From an uncultured Kiritimatiellota bacterium (GTDB taxonomy: Bacteria > Verrucomicrobiota > Kiritimatiellia > RFP12 > UBA1067), in the NCBI GenBank assembly GCA_934635225.1, contig CAKTYZ010000028.1:1-27239 (forward strand): DNA of 27,239 bases. The letters are read 5' to 3'. This document shows positions 8,316 to 16,211 of the stretch, piece after piece. Within the stretch, counting starts at the first letter, position 1; each line of letters begins with the position of its first letter. A program made the translations under genes and the position numbers. The notes beneath the pieces are model-generated. The model made no database searches and was not told the DNA's origin. It worked only from the letters and a program-made list of their open reading frames with translations.

Positions 8316-8327
8316 GGAGACGGGCGT

Positions 8328-9455
8328 ATGTTGGCTTGGGTCTGCAGTCTGGTGTCGTCGCTTCTCGTCGCGGTCGTCGTCTACGCCGTGATGCGGGTGA
8401 AAGTCGCCTCGGAGCGACGGTTCGCCGAGGAGAAGGAACGCACGTTCGCGGCGAAGCTGGAGGCCATCGTCGCGCAGGTCTCGGACGTCACGGCACGGTC
8501 ATTGGCGGCGCGGGAGCGTGAACTCGCCGAGCGGAACGCCGCGCAGGTGCGTCCGCTGTTCGACCGCATGAAGGCGGATTTGGACGACTTTCGCAAAGCC
8601 GCATCAGACGCGCAGAAGGAGAACGCGCGGCTCGGCGCGTCACTGAAGACGCAGATCGAGGACGTCGGCAAGAAGGCAGAGGGACTTGGCCGGCAGGCAG
8701 ACGAGTTCGTCACGGCGCTGAAGGGCGGCAACAAGGTTCAAGGCAACTGGGGCGAGGGCATCCTCGCGAAGACGCTGGAGGACGCGGGACTCGTGAAGGG
8801 CGAGAACTTCACGGAACAGGAGGGCACGCGCGCGGACCGACCGGACGTTACGGTGTTTGACGGCGCAGGGCACAAGGTCTTCATCGACGCGAAGGTCAAC
8901 ATCACCGACTTCATCGCGGCTGTCAACGCGGCGAACGAGGGACGGGCGGAAGAGTCCGCCGCGCTGATGAAGAGGCACGCCGCGAGCGTGCGCGCGCAGG
9001 TGAAGCTCCTGTCAGAGAAGAACTACCCGGGCAAGTTGGACGGCGCGGAGGTCGTCATCATGTTCCTGCCGAGCGAGGCAACCTATTCGGCGGCGGTCAT
9101 CGCCGACCCGGCGCTGATCAGTTATGCGAACAGGTGCAAGGTCGTCCTGGCGACGCCGCAGATGCTGCTGTCGTTCTTGACGCTCTTCCGCCTCGGTATC
9201 GTCCATCAGCAGGTCGAGCGGAACAATGCCGAGATCGGCAAGCGCGCCGAGATGTTCATTTCGCGCGTCGATGCCGCGTTTGCAGCCTTCGACAAGGTTG
9301 GCAAGGCGTTAGAGACTGCGACGACGGCCTATCACGAGTCCCTGCGCAAACTTGGCCTTGAGGAAGGCGGGCAGAACGTTCTCACTCCGGCGAAGGACCT
9401 CATTCGTCTGACGAACTCCACCGCCAAGCGCAACGCCTCTCTCCTGCAGGAGTGA
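8328..9455 (+). CDS. rmuC: DNA recombination protein RmuC
   Basis: 375 residues. A short hydrophobic anchor (about 3-22) precedes a long charged coiled coil (about 27-135), followed by the RmuC domain (about 135-335) with NWGEGILAKTLEDAGL, the nuclease-like stretch KVFIDAKVNITDF, and VVIMFLPSEATYSAAV. RmuC proteins limit DNA inversions at short inverted repeats and carry a restriction-endonuclease-like fold; the catalytic activity is predicted rather than established. The AAGGAG site at 8314-8319 overlaps the uppP stop and lies 8 nt from this ATG, so the gene is third in the metXW-uppP-rmuC operon. Length is somewhat short for the family but all core motifs are present. Confidence 0.93.
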   Translation: MLAWVCSLVSSLLVAVVVYAVMRVKVASERRFAEEKERTFAAKLEAIVAQVSDVTARSLAARERELAERNAAQVRPLFDRMKADLDDFRKAASDAQKENARLGASLKTQIEDVGKKAEGLGRQADEFVTALKGGNKVQGNWGEGILAKTLEDAGLVKGENFTEQEGTRADRPDVTVFDGAGHKVFIDAKVNITDFIAAVNAANEGRAEESAALMKRHAASVRAQVKLLSEKNYPGKLDGAEVVIMFLPSEATYSAAVIADPALISYANRCKVVLATPQMLLSFLTLFRLGIVHQQVERNNAEIGKRAEMFISRVDAAFAAFDKVGKALETATTAYHESLRKLGLEEGGQNVLTPAKDLIRLTNSTAKRNASLLQE

Positions 9456-9469
9456 GCGGCAATTGCCGC
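9456..9469. terminator. Palindrome after rmuC, weak terminator candidate
   Basis: GCGGCAATTGCCGC is a perfect 14-bp palindrome directly behind the rmuC stop. The strong GC stem suits transcript termination or 3'-end protection, but no clear T-run follows, so an intrinsic terminator is not certain. Confidence 0.35.
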
Positions 9470-9543
9470 CGTTGTCTGGTTTATGGTGCTATGGCCAAAC
9501 GGGATGCCTGTTTGCGGGGCCTGAATGTCCTGTGGACGGACAA

Positions 9544-9554
9544 TTTGATATAAT
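9544..9554 (+). promoter_or_regulatory. Extended -10 promoter of nadE, probably leaderless
   Basis: TTTGATATAAT: TATAAT at 9549-9554 with an extended TG. The box ends 8 nt before ATG 9563, so transcription should start about 2 nt before the start codon. No convincing -35. Confidence 0.72.
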
Positions 9555-9562
9555 ACCGTCCC

Positions 9563-10591
9563 ATGAAGAAGGAACTTGGAAGCCTTGCGACGCATCGTGC
9601 CTATCTGAAGCAGCCTCCGAAGAAAGGTGCGGTGATGCCCTTTCCGTGTCGCCCTGCGGCGGTCTTCTTGAAGCAGGTTGCGGGCCTTGCGCGGCGGTTG
9701 AAGGCGATTCGCTGTCGGGATGTCGTTATCGGCCTTTCAGGCGGTCTGGATTCGACGCTCGCCTTGCTCGTCGCATCTGCCGCATTTGAGAATCTAGGCT
9801 ACGACAAGAAGGGACTGCATGTCCTCACGATGCCGGGTTTTGGCACGTCGACACGCACCAAGGGCAACGCCGAACTCCTTTGTGAGGGACTCGGCTTGCA
9901 ACTGGAGACGATTTCCATCGTCAAGTCGGTGCGGCAGCATCTGAAGGATATTGGACACGACGGCAAGACGCCCGATCTCACGTACGAGAACGCACAGGCA
10001 CGCATGCGCACGATGATTCTCATGGATCGCGCGAACATGACGGGCGGTATCGTCCTCGGCACGGGCGACCTCTCAGAGATTGCGCTCGGCTGGTGTACTT
10101 ACAACGGCGACCACATGTCCATGTTTGGCGTCAATGCCGGCGTGCCGAAGACGGTCATCCGGAAGGTCTGCGCTTGGTGGGCAGGGAAAGAGGAGCGGAA
10201 AGGAAGAGGGGGTAAGGGCGGATCGGTCGTGGGGGGCTTGAAGGCCGCACGAGCCGTGCAGGACATCATTGACACGCCGGTGAGCCCGGAGCTTGTCAAG
10301 GGGCAGGTGACGGAAGACAAGATCGGCCCATATGAACTGCATGACTTTTTCCTCTGGAACTTTATCGTCAACGAGATGGGTTCGAAAGACCTTCAGGCCT
10401 CGGCCGAGAGGTATTTCAAGGGATGCTTTGACGCGGCGACGATTGCGAAGACGTTGAAGACGTTCCTGTTCCGCTTTTTCACTCAGGCGTTCAAACGCAA
10501 TTGTGCGCCGGACGGCATCCGCGTCTTTCCGTTTGAGCTTTCGCTCCATGGCTGGTGGATTCCGTCTGACCTTGGTCCGCTGTGCATCTGA
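9563..10591 (+). CDS. nadE: NAD+ synthetase, synthetase domain only
   Basis: 342 residues matching the C-terminal synthetase half of the long, glutamine-dependent NAD+ synthetases, which makes NAD+ from nicotinate adenine dinucleotide and ATP. The PP-loop SGGLDST is at 59-65, GTGDLSEIALGWCTYNGDHM starts at 166, then NAGVPKTVI and IGPYELHDFF. The usual N-terminal nitrilase-type glutaminase domain (about 300 residues) is missing; only linker-like sequence (PFPCRPAAVFLKQVAGLARR) precedes the PP-loop, and the gene has its own promoter just before the ATG. It could therefore work only with free ammonia or a partner glutaminase. Residues about 205-217 form a Lys/Arg/Gly-rich insert (ERKGRGGKGG). 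The C-terminus stops at about the point where relatives carry further residues. Function is likely but not assured. Confidence 0.85.
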   Translation: MKKELGSLATHRAYLKQPPKKGAVMPFPCRPAAVFLKQVAGLARRLKAIRCRDVVIGLSGGLDSTLALLVASAAFENLGYDKKGLHVLTMPGFGTSTRTKGNAELLCEGLGLQLETISIVKSVRQHLKDIGHDGKTPDLTYENAQARMRTMILMDRANMTGGIVLGTGDLSEIALGWCTYNGDHMSMFGVNAGVPKTVIRKVCAWWAGKEERKGRGGKGGSVVGGLKAARAVQDIIDTPVSPELVKGQVTEDKIGPYELHDFFLWNFIVNEMGSKDLQASAERYFKGCFDAATIAKTLKTFLFRFFTQAFKRNCAPDGIRVFPFELSLHGWWIPSDLGPLCI

Positions 10592-10670
10592 ACTATTGTC
10601 CGACGCGTGGCAGACCATGGCTTCTTGTCGCGGTGCAAGAACCTTTGGATTCGTCAGACCACGGCTCATT

Positions 10671-10681
10671 TTTGGTATAAT
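10671..10681 (+). promoter_or_regulatory. Extended -10 promoter of hisB, probably leaderless
   Basis: TTTGGTATAAT, identical over 11 bases to the metX-metW box. TATAAT is at 10676-10681 and the ATG at 10693 follows after 11 nt, giving a predicted leader of about 5 nt without a Shine-Dalgarno site. Confidence 0.75.
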
Positions 10682-10692
10682 ACAAACCAACT

Positions 10693-11277
10693 ATGAGAAA
10701 CGCGACAATCGAACGCAAGACGAAGGAGACGCAAATCGCGCTTTCGCTGGCCCTTGACGGTTCGGGTGAGGGCACGGTCGAGACGGGCATCGGCTTCTTC
10801 GACCATATGCTGGAACTGCTGAAGAAGCATGCGCTGATTGATCTCACGGTCAAGGCGACGGGCGATCTTCGGGTTGACTATCATCATACCGTCGAGGATG
10901 TCGGGCTTGTCTTCGGCAAGGCGCTGAACGAGGCTCTCGGAGACCGCAAGGGCCTGACGCGCTACGGGTTCTCCTCCATCCCGATGGATGAGGCCCTCTG
11001 CGAGGCGTCACTGGACCTTGGTGGGCGTCCCTTTCTCGTGATGCAGTGTGCGATGAAGCATGCGTTCGTGCGGGACTTTGAGGTGAAGCTCGTCGAGGAG
11101 TTCTTCCGCGCCGTGTCGGTCGAAGCGCGCGCGAACATCCACTTGCGTCAGGTCTACGGGGACGAGGCGCACCATGTCTGCGAAGGGCTGTTCAAGGGTT
11201 TTGCGCGTGCGCTTCGTCAGGCGAAGGCCGTCGATCCCTTGGAAAAAGGCGTGCCGAGCTCGAAGGGTGTCATCTGA
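10693..11277 (+). CDS. hisB: Imidazoleglycerol-phosphate dehydratase
   Basis: 194-residue monofunctional enzyme for the sixth step of histidine synthesis, turning imidazoleglycerol phosphate into imidazoleacetol phosphate; it uses manganese and assembles as a 24-mer in known members. Signature motifs are all present: GIGFFDHMLELL, DYHHTVEDVGLVFG, the SLDLGGRPF strand and the metal-binding EAHHVCEGLFKGFARALRQA. Length is normal for a stand-alone HisB without the phosphatase domain found in E. coli. It is first in a four-gene cluster that ends with hisA. A short gap of 31 nt separates it from the next gene. Confidence 0.97.
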   Translation: MRNATIERKTKETQIALSLALDGSGEGTVETGIGFFDHMLELLKKHALIDLTVKATGDLRVDYHHTVEDVGLVFGKALNEALGDRKGLTRYGFSSIPMDEALCEASLDLGGRPFLVMQCAMKHAFVRDFEVKLVEEFFRAVSVEARANIHLRQVYGDEAHHVCEGLFKGFARALRQAKAVDPLEKGVPSSKGVI

Positions 11278-11308
11278 TCCCTCAAAACATGAAAGGAAAA
11301 GCACGAAC

Positions 11309-12211
11309 ATGACACGACGAAACTTTCTGGTCGGTGCGGCGGCGGCAGGACTTGCCGGCTGCGCGACGGCTTCAGACGGGACGAAAGGGGCGAAGATCCT
11401 TTTCGGGGCTTGCCAGGGGCCGAAGGAGACGGCTCTCCTCAAGAGCGTCGGCTATGACTTCTTCGAGTGGGGCGTCGGCGCGGCGTTTGATCCGACGAAG
11501 GGCGCGGAGTGGTGGAAGCGGCAGCGCGACCTCATCCTCGCGCAGCCGGTCCCGCTGCGCAGCTGTAACGGCTTCATCCCCGGCACGTTCCGCCTGACGG
11601 GCCCGGCGGCCGACCACGAGCCGGCCCTCCGCTATGCCGAGACAGCGCTGCGGCGCGCGGAGGAGGTGGGCGTGAAGACGGTCGTCTTCGGATCGGGCGG
11701 TGCGCGCAACGTGCCCGGCGACTTCCTCGCCGCAGACGCAAAGGACCGTCCCGACACGGAGCGGGGCCGCGACCAGTACCGCGACTTCTGCGCGGCGCTC
11801 TGCCGGCGCGTCGCCGACCTGAAGACGGTCGCGGTCGTCATCGAGCCGCTGCGCCCGAACGAGTCGAACATCGTCAACTACGTTTGGCAGGGTCTTCAGA
11901 TCTGCGAGGAGGTCGCCTCGCCGCGTCTCGCCCAGCTCGCGGATATCTTCCACATGATGATGGGCCACGAGTCGGCGGATTCGATTCGCCAGGCCGGTGT
12001 GCGCTTGAGGCACTGCCACATCGCTTCCTATGGGACGCGCAGTTTCCCGGGGAGCGAACCCGAGACCGTCGGACGTCTGCGCCCCTACTTTAACGCGCTG
12101 AAGGCCATCGGCTATTCGGGTGGCGTCAGCTGCGAATGCGGCTGGGGCAAGAAGGAAGACCTCGCCAAGAATCTTGAAACTGCACTCACAACAATGAAAG
12201 GACTCATCTAA
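11309..12211 (+). CDS. Tat-exported lipoprotein, sugar phosphate isomerase/epimerase-like
   Basis: 300 residues. The N-terminus MTRRNFLVGAAAAGLAGC combines a twin-arginine signal with a lipobox ending at Cys18, so it should be exported folded and lipid-anchored. The rest fits the xylose-isomerase-like TIM barrel (AP endonuclease 2 family), with typical metal-site positions: Glu179 in VVIEPLRPNESN, then AQLADIFHMMM, LRHCHIASYG and a terminal Glu in SCECGW. The reaction is unknown; related PVC proteins process sugars outside the cytoplasm. An AAAGGAAAA stretch about 10 nt upstream serves as the ribosome site, and an upstream ATG at 11289 is out of frame. Its stop overlaps the next gene in TAATG, a common pairing with Gfo/Idh/MocA proteins that suggests a shared substrate. 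Confidence 0.85.
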   Translation: MTRRNFLVGAAAAGLAGCATASDGTKGAKILFGACQGPKETALLKSVGYDFFEWGVGAAFDPTKGAEWWKRQRDLILAQPVPLRSCNGFIPGTFRLTGPAADHEPALRYAETALRRAEEVGVKTVVFGSGGARNVPGDFLAADAKDRPDTERGRDQYRDFCAALCRRVADLKTVAVVIEPLRPNESNIVNYVWQGLQICEEVASPRLAQLADIFHMMMGHESADSIRQAGVRLRHCHIASYGTRSFPGSEPETVGRLRPYFNALKAIGYSGGVSCECGWGKKEDLAKNLETALTTMKGLI

Positions 12212-13626
12212 TGGAACAGAACACCACCCGTCGTGAATTCGTCAAGGGCGCGGCCGGCATGGCCGGCATCCTCGCCGCCGGATACGGCCCGTCGCTCTAT
12301 GCCGCCGGAGCGAATGATCGTGTCCGCGTCGCTTGCGTCGGCTATTCTGATCGCTTCCGCCAGACGCTCTTGCCGTGCTTCTTGCACCACAACAAGGAGC
12401 TGAACTTCGATCTCGTCGCCGTCGCCGACCTTTGGAAGAAACGTCTCTTCGAGAATGCGAAGCCAGAGATGGAGAAGAAACTCGGACATACGGTCGAAGC
12501 CTATTCGAGCGATGTCTCGCTCTACGAGAACGCGAAGGACATCGACGCGGTTATCATCTCGACGGCGGACTTCCAGCACGCGCAACACGCCGTCCACGCG
12601 GTAGACGCCGGCAAGGACGCCTACTGCGAAAAGCCGATTGCGGAGGACATGTACTCGGCGAACATGCTTCTTGACGCGGTCAACGCGAAGCGCGCTTTAG
12701 GCGCGATGAAGCCTGGCTCGATTCTCCAGATCGGTTCCCAGCGCCGGAGCGGCGCGAAGTACAAGGCCGCCCGTGAGTTCATCAACTCCGGCAAGTTCGG
12801 TGACATCTCCTATGTGCACCTCACGTGGAACGTGAACCAGCCGCGCCGCTGGCGCCGCAGCGAAGAGCTCGTCAAGTCCCTCAAAAAGGAGGACGTCGAC
12901 TGGAATATGTGGCTCTTGGACCGTGACCCAGAGGAGAATCCGTTCGATCCGCGCAAGTACCTTGAGTTCCGTCTCTTCTGGCCGTTCTCCTCGGGCATTC
13001 CGGGCCAGTGGATGTGCCACCAGATCGACACGGTCGCGTGGTTCATGGGCCAGCCGTATCCGAAGAGCGCGGTCTCGTCGGGCGGCCTCTACCAGTGGGC
13101 CGACGGGCGCCAGAGCTACGACACGTTCACGACGCTGATGGAATACGGCGAGTCGGGCGTGAAGGGCAAGGGCTTCCAGGTGATGTTCCAGTCGCACCAG
13201 ACGAACTGCGCGGGCGGTGTGAAGCCGAACAACGAGTCGCCGGTCGAGAAATACTTCGGTCCGAACGGTTGCATCGACCTCGGCGCGGGTGCCGTCACGA
13301 ACGAGGGTGTCGAACACGTGAAGCCGACGAGCGAGGATCTGCCGTGTCCGAAGGAGACGGTCGTCACGTCTGCCAACACGGGCGGTGACGCGCTCACCTC
13401 CGCGCATATGCGCAACTGGATGGAGTGCGTCCGTAGCCGCACGAATCCGAACGCGCCGGTCGAGGCGGGCTACAGCCATGCGATCGCGCTCATCATGTCC
13501 AACGCCGCGCTCCGCACGGGCATGCGCGCGACCTTCGACGCCGAGTCTCGTCAGGTACTTGCGGGCGGCAAGCCGTGGACGGGCTACAAGTCGATGGCGG
13601 ACAGCTGGTTCAAGAACCTGTTTTAA
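12211..13626 (+). CDS. Tat-exported Gfo/Idh/MocA family oxidoreductase
   Basis: 471 residues. The N-terminus TTRREFVKGAAGMAGILAAG is a twin-arginine signal, so the protein is folded with its NAD(P)-type cofactor before export. The Rossmann part begins at VRVACVGYSDR and includes AVIISTADFQHAQHAV and the family's YCEKPIAED (Glu140-Lys141-Pro142). The C-terminal alpha/beta domain contains SGIPGQWMCHQIDTVAWFMG, the usual HxxD pattern of family members. It starts in the overlapping TAATG of the isomerase-like gene and ends 8 nt before hisA. Likely role: oxidation or epimerisation of a sugar or cyclitol in the periplasm; the substrate cannot be inferred. Placement inside a histidine cluster is odd. 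Confidence 0.9.
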   Translation: MEQNTTRREFVKGAAGMAGILAAGYGPSLYAAGANDRVRVACVGYSDRFRQTLLPCFLHHNKELNFDLVAVADLWKKRLFENAKPEMEKKLGHTVEAYSSDVSLYENAKDIDAVIISTADFQHAQHAVHAVDAGKDAYCEKPIAEDMYSANMLLDAVNAKRALGAMKPGSILQIGSQRRSGAKYKAAREFINSGKFGDISYVHLTWNVNQPRRWRRSEELVKSLKKEDVDWNMWLLDRDPEENPFDPRKYLEFRLFWPFSSGIPGQWMCHQIDTVAWFMGQPYPKSAVSSGGLYQWADGRQSYDTFTTLMEYGESGVKGKGFQVMFQSHQTNCAGGVKPNNESPVEKYFGPNGCIDLGAGAVTNEGVEHVKPTSEDLPCPKETVVTSANTGGDALTSAHMRNWMECVRSRTNPNAPVEAGYSHAIALIMSNAALRTGMRATFDAESRQVLAGGKPWTGYKSMADSWFKNLF

Positions 13627-13634
13627 GGAGAACG

Positions 13635-14360
13635 ATGGTTATTCTGCCGGCAATTGATCTGAAGGATGGCAAGTGCGTGCGGCTTCGACAGGGACGGGCC
13701 GATGACGTGACGGTCTACTGCGACGACCCGGCGGCTCAGGCGAGGGACTGGGCCGCGCAGGGCGGACGCGAGCTTCATGTCGTGGACCTGGACGGTGCGT
13801 TTGCAGGCACGCCGCGCCATGCGGAGACAATTGCGCGCATCATCGCGGCGTTTGGAGGTCCCGTTGAAGTCGGCGGCGGCCTTCGGACGGTTGACGCGCT
13901 CGCGTCCGTCATCGAGGCGGGCGCGGCGCGGGCGATCATTGGCTCCGCCGCGCTGGAAGACCCGGAATTCCTGTCGAAAGCCGTCGAGCTTTACGGCGAG
14001 AAGATTGCCGTCGGGATCGACGCGCGCGATGGGTTCGTCCAGACGAAGGGCTGGGTTGAGACGACGCAGGTGAAGGCGACAGACCTCGCGGCGGCAGTCG
14101 CGCGGATCGGCGTGAACACAATCATCTACACTGACACGGCGACGGACGGCATGCTGGGCGGACCGAACCTCACCCAGATGGCCGCAATTTGCGATGCTGC
14201 GCCGACGTGTCAGGTCACGGCGTCGGGCGGGGTCTCCTCGCCGTTTGACGTTGAGAACCTCAAGGCGCTGGAACGCTCGAACCTGCGTGCGGCCATTGTG
14301 GGCAAGGCTCTTTATGATGGGCACACGACGTTGAAGGAAATGAACGTCGCCGCGCTGTAA
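13635..14360 (+). CDS. hisA: Phosphoribosylformimino-AICAR ribotide isomerase
   Basis: 241-residue TIM-barrel enzyme for the fourth step of histidine synthesis. Visible motifs: ILPAIDLKDGKCVRLRQG with catalytic Asp8, ELHVVDLDGAFAG, VEVGGGLRT (first phosphate site), IGSAALEDPEF, and TDTATDGMLGGPN with the second catalytic Asp, followed by ASGGVSS (second phosphate site). The start ATG 13635 is fixed by AAGGAG at 13625-13630, which overlaps the stop region of the oxidoreductase gene. The HisA-specific TDTATDGM supports HisA over HisF. Together with hisB it frames two unrelated exported proteins; no other his genes are in the window. Confidence 0.96.
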   Translation: MVILPAIDLKDGKCVRLRQGRADDVTVYCDDPAAQARDWAAQGGRELHVVDLDGAFAGTPRHAETIARIIAAFGGPVEVGGGLRTVDALASVIEAGAARAIIGSAALEDPEFLSKAVELYGEKIAVGIDARDGFVQTKGWVETTQVKATDLAAAVARIGVNTIIYTDTATDGMLGGPNLTQMAAICDAAPTCQVTASGGVSSPFDVENLKALERSNLRAAIVGKALYDGHTTLKEMNVAAL

Positions 14361-14454
14361 GGGCAACGGGGACAGACTGCGTTTCGTCCTTTCCTTGATA
14401 AGTTTGGGTGGGTGGCTTGGGCAGGATTCGCCGATAAGTATTCAGAGCTGCGCA

Positions 14455-14482
14455 AAACCCTCCAGTTTGGGCGGTAGGGTTT
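14455..14482. terminator. Hairpin between hisA and the ABC gene
   Basis: AAACCCT (14455-14461) and AGGGTTT (14476-14482) form a 7-bp stem with a 14-nt loop in the 181-nt gap after hisA. It could end the his transcript on either strand, but no clear T-run follows. The rest of the gap holds no gene. Confidence 0.3.
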
Positions 14483-14522
14483 GTTGGGGAGTTGTTGGAT
14501 AAAACACGGGCATGTCAAATTA

Positions 14523-14531
14523 TGCTATAAT
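14523..14531 (+). promoter_or_regulatory. Extended -10 promoter of the ABC gene, probably leaderless
   Basis: TGCTATAAT: TATAAT at 14526-14531 with TG before it, 10 nt ahead of ATG 14542. This box decides the start codon. An in-frame ATG at 14512 would lie upstream of the promoter and is unlikely to be used. Confidence 0.7.
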
Positions 14532-14541
14532 CCATCCCCAC

Positions 14542-15246
14542 ATGAACCTTCTTGACGTCACAGACCTGCATGTGCGCTACGGCTCGTATGAAGCCGTACG
14601 GGGTGTCTCGTTCACGATGGTGAAAGGCGAGATCCTCGGCATCGTCGGGGAGTCCGGTTCGGGGAAGTCCACGATTGCCAAAACGCTTGTTGGACTTGAG
14701 AAACCCTCGTCCGGTTCGATTGCCTTCGGCAAGAAGGACTCGACAACTCGACTCCAGATGGTCTTCCAAGATGCCGTCGGATCGCTGAATCCGCGCATGA
14801 CAGTTCGCCAGACGCTGACGGAGGCCTTGTCGCGGGAGCCACATGGCGAGCGTCTTTCTTTACAGGAACTTCTCGGCCAGGTCGGGCTTTCAGAGGCGGT
14901 GTTGGGCCAGTATCCGCGTGAGATGTCGGGCGGACAGTGCCAGCGCGTGTCAATCGCCCGCGCACTGGCGACGCGCCCTGACATCCTCGTAGCGGATGAG
15001 CCGGTGTCGGCTCTCGATGTGTCGGTGCAGGCGCGAGTCTTGAATCTTCTGCGCGATTTGCGTCGGCAGATGGGCCTGACGATCCTTCTGATCGCCCATG
15101 ACCTTGCTGTCGTCAAGAACGTCTGTGATCGGATCTGCGTGATGGCACGCGGACGGTTCGTTGATGTCGGCGAGACGGAAGAGGTCTTTGCGCATCCGAC
15201 GAATGACTACACGAAACGGCTTCTGGAGGCCGTGCCGAGACTGTGA
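14542..15246 (+). CDS. ABC transporter ATPase, oligo/dipeptide (DppF/OppF) type
   Basis: 234 residues forming one complete nucleotide-binding domain: Walker A GESGSGKST (36-44), Q-loop Gln76 in QMVFQD, signature MSGGQCQRVSIARAL from about 128, Walker B ILVADEP with catalytic Glu153, and switch His186 in LIAHD. The wording VFQDAVGSLNPRMTV and the tail HPTNDYTKRLLEAVP are typical of peptide/nickel importer ATPases. These normally act with a second ATPase, two permeases and a binding protein, none of which is here, so it must serve partners encoded elsewhere. It slightly lacks the C-terminal extension of many family members. mutY follows after 1 nt, implying co-transcription. Confidence 0.88.
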   Translation: MNLLDVTDLHVRYGSYEAVRGVSFTMVKGEILGIVGESGSGKSTIAKTLVGLEKPSSGSIAFGKKDSTTRLQMVFQDAVGSLNPRMTVRQTLTEALSREPHGERLSLQELLGQVGLSEAVLGQYPREMSGGQCQRVSIARALATRPDILVADEPVSALDVSVQARVLNLLRDLRRQMGLTILLIAHDLAVVKNVCDRICVMARGRFVDVGETEEVFAHPTNDYTKRLLEAVPRL

Positions 15247-15247
15247 G

Positions 15248-16207
15248 ATGAAAATGCGCGTTTCGATAGCAAAGGCCCTTGAGACCTGGTTCGCTGACGT
15301 GAAGCGTCCGATGCCATGGAGGTTGAAGCCGACGCCGTATGTCTGCTGGCTCTCTGAGATTATGATGCAGCAAACGACTTACGTCTCGGTCCTGCCGTAT
15401 TACGAGCGCTTTCTGACGCGTTTCCCGACGGTGGAGGCGTTGGCGGCGGCAGACGAGAGCGAGGTGCTGAAAGCGTGGGAGGGACTTGGCTATTATGCGC
15501 GTGCGCGCAATCTTCTGAAAGCGGCAAAGTCCTTCGTCGCGTCGGGGCGTGTCGTCTGGCCGACAGACGCGGCGGCGTGGGCGAAGGTTCCGGGTGTCGG
15601 GCCTTACACGGCGGCGGCATTGGCGAGCGTGCTTCTCGGTGCGCGCGTACCCGTCGTGGACGGGAATGTCGCGCGCGTTTTCGCGCGTGTCTGGGAACTG
15701 GCGGATGACTTCAAGAAACTGCCGGCGCGACAGAAGCTGGCGGCACGGCTCCAGCCCGAGATTGATCGCGCATCCGTCCCTGGCGACTTTAATCAGGCGA
15801 TGATGGAACTTGGTGCGCTTGTCTGTACGCCGACCAATCCGTCTTGTGCGACATGCCCATTGGCTTCGGTCTGTGGCGCGGCGCGAAAGGGCGCACAGAC
15901 GGCGTTTCCCGTGAGGAGCGAAAGGAGACAGCTTCCCATCCGTGCTGTGACGGCGGTCATCCTGACGGATTCCGAAGGACGCGTTCTTCTCTCCCAAAAT
16001 CGCGTGGGCGGACTCCTCAAGGGGCTTTGGGAACTTCCAGTGGTCGAGTCCGCGTCGAATCTGACGCAGGTCTTCTCGCATTTCAAGCTTGAACTTCAGA
16101 CGGTGAAGGCACTTCGTGGCGATGTTGAATTCCGCAATCCGCGAGAAGTCCCTCTCACGACGGCCACGCGCAAGATCCTTGCGAAAGAGGGGCTGTTGGA
16201 GGATTGA
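15248..16207 (+). CDS. mutY: Adenine DNA glycosylase MutY
   Basis: 319 residues. It removes adenine mispaired with 8-oxoguanine, preventing G-to-T mutations. Catalytic Glu37 (SEIMMQQT) and Asp138 (VVDGNVARV) fall at the same numbers as in E. coli MutY. The helix-hairpin-helix VPGVGPYTAAALASV precedes Asp138. Four cysteines (193, 200, 203, 209) give the C-x6-C-x2-C-x5-C ligand set for the [4Fe-4S] cluster. Residues about 225-319 form a NUDIX-like domain for recognising 8-oxoguanine (PIRAVTAVILTDSEGRVLLS, GLLKGLWELPVV), somewhat short. ATG 15248 is preferred because it follows the ABC stop by one base; ATG 15254 is possible. It shares an operon with the ABC ATPase and the lipoprotein that follows. 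Confidence 0.95.
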   Translation: MKMRVSIAKALETWFADVKRPMPWRLKPTPYVCWLSEIMMQQTTYVSVLPYYERFLTRFPTVEALAAADESEVLKAWEGLGYYARARNLLKAAKSFVASGRVVWPTDAAAWAKVPGVGPYTAAALASVLLGARVPVVDGNVARVFARVWELADDFKKLPARQKLAARLQPEIDRASVPGDFNQAMMELGALVCTPTNPSCATCPLASVCGAARKGAQTAFPVRSERRQLPIRAVTAVILTDSEGRVLLSQNRVGGLLKGLWELPVVESASNLTQVFSHFKLELQTVKALRGDVEFRNPREVPLTTATRKILAKEGLLED

Positions 16208-16211
16208 GCGA

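Noticed and set aside
14512..14541. Upstream ATG 14512 as start of the ABC gene
   Set aside because: The promoter's TATAAT lies between it and ATG 14542, and the extra ten residues (SNYAIIHPH) are not part of the ABC fold.
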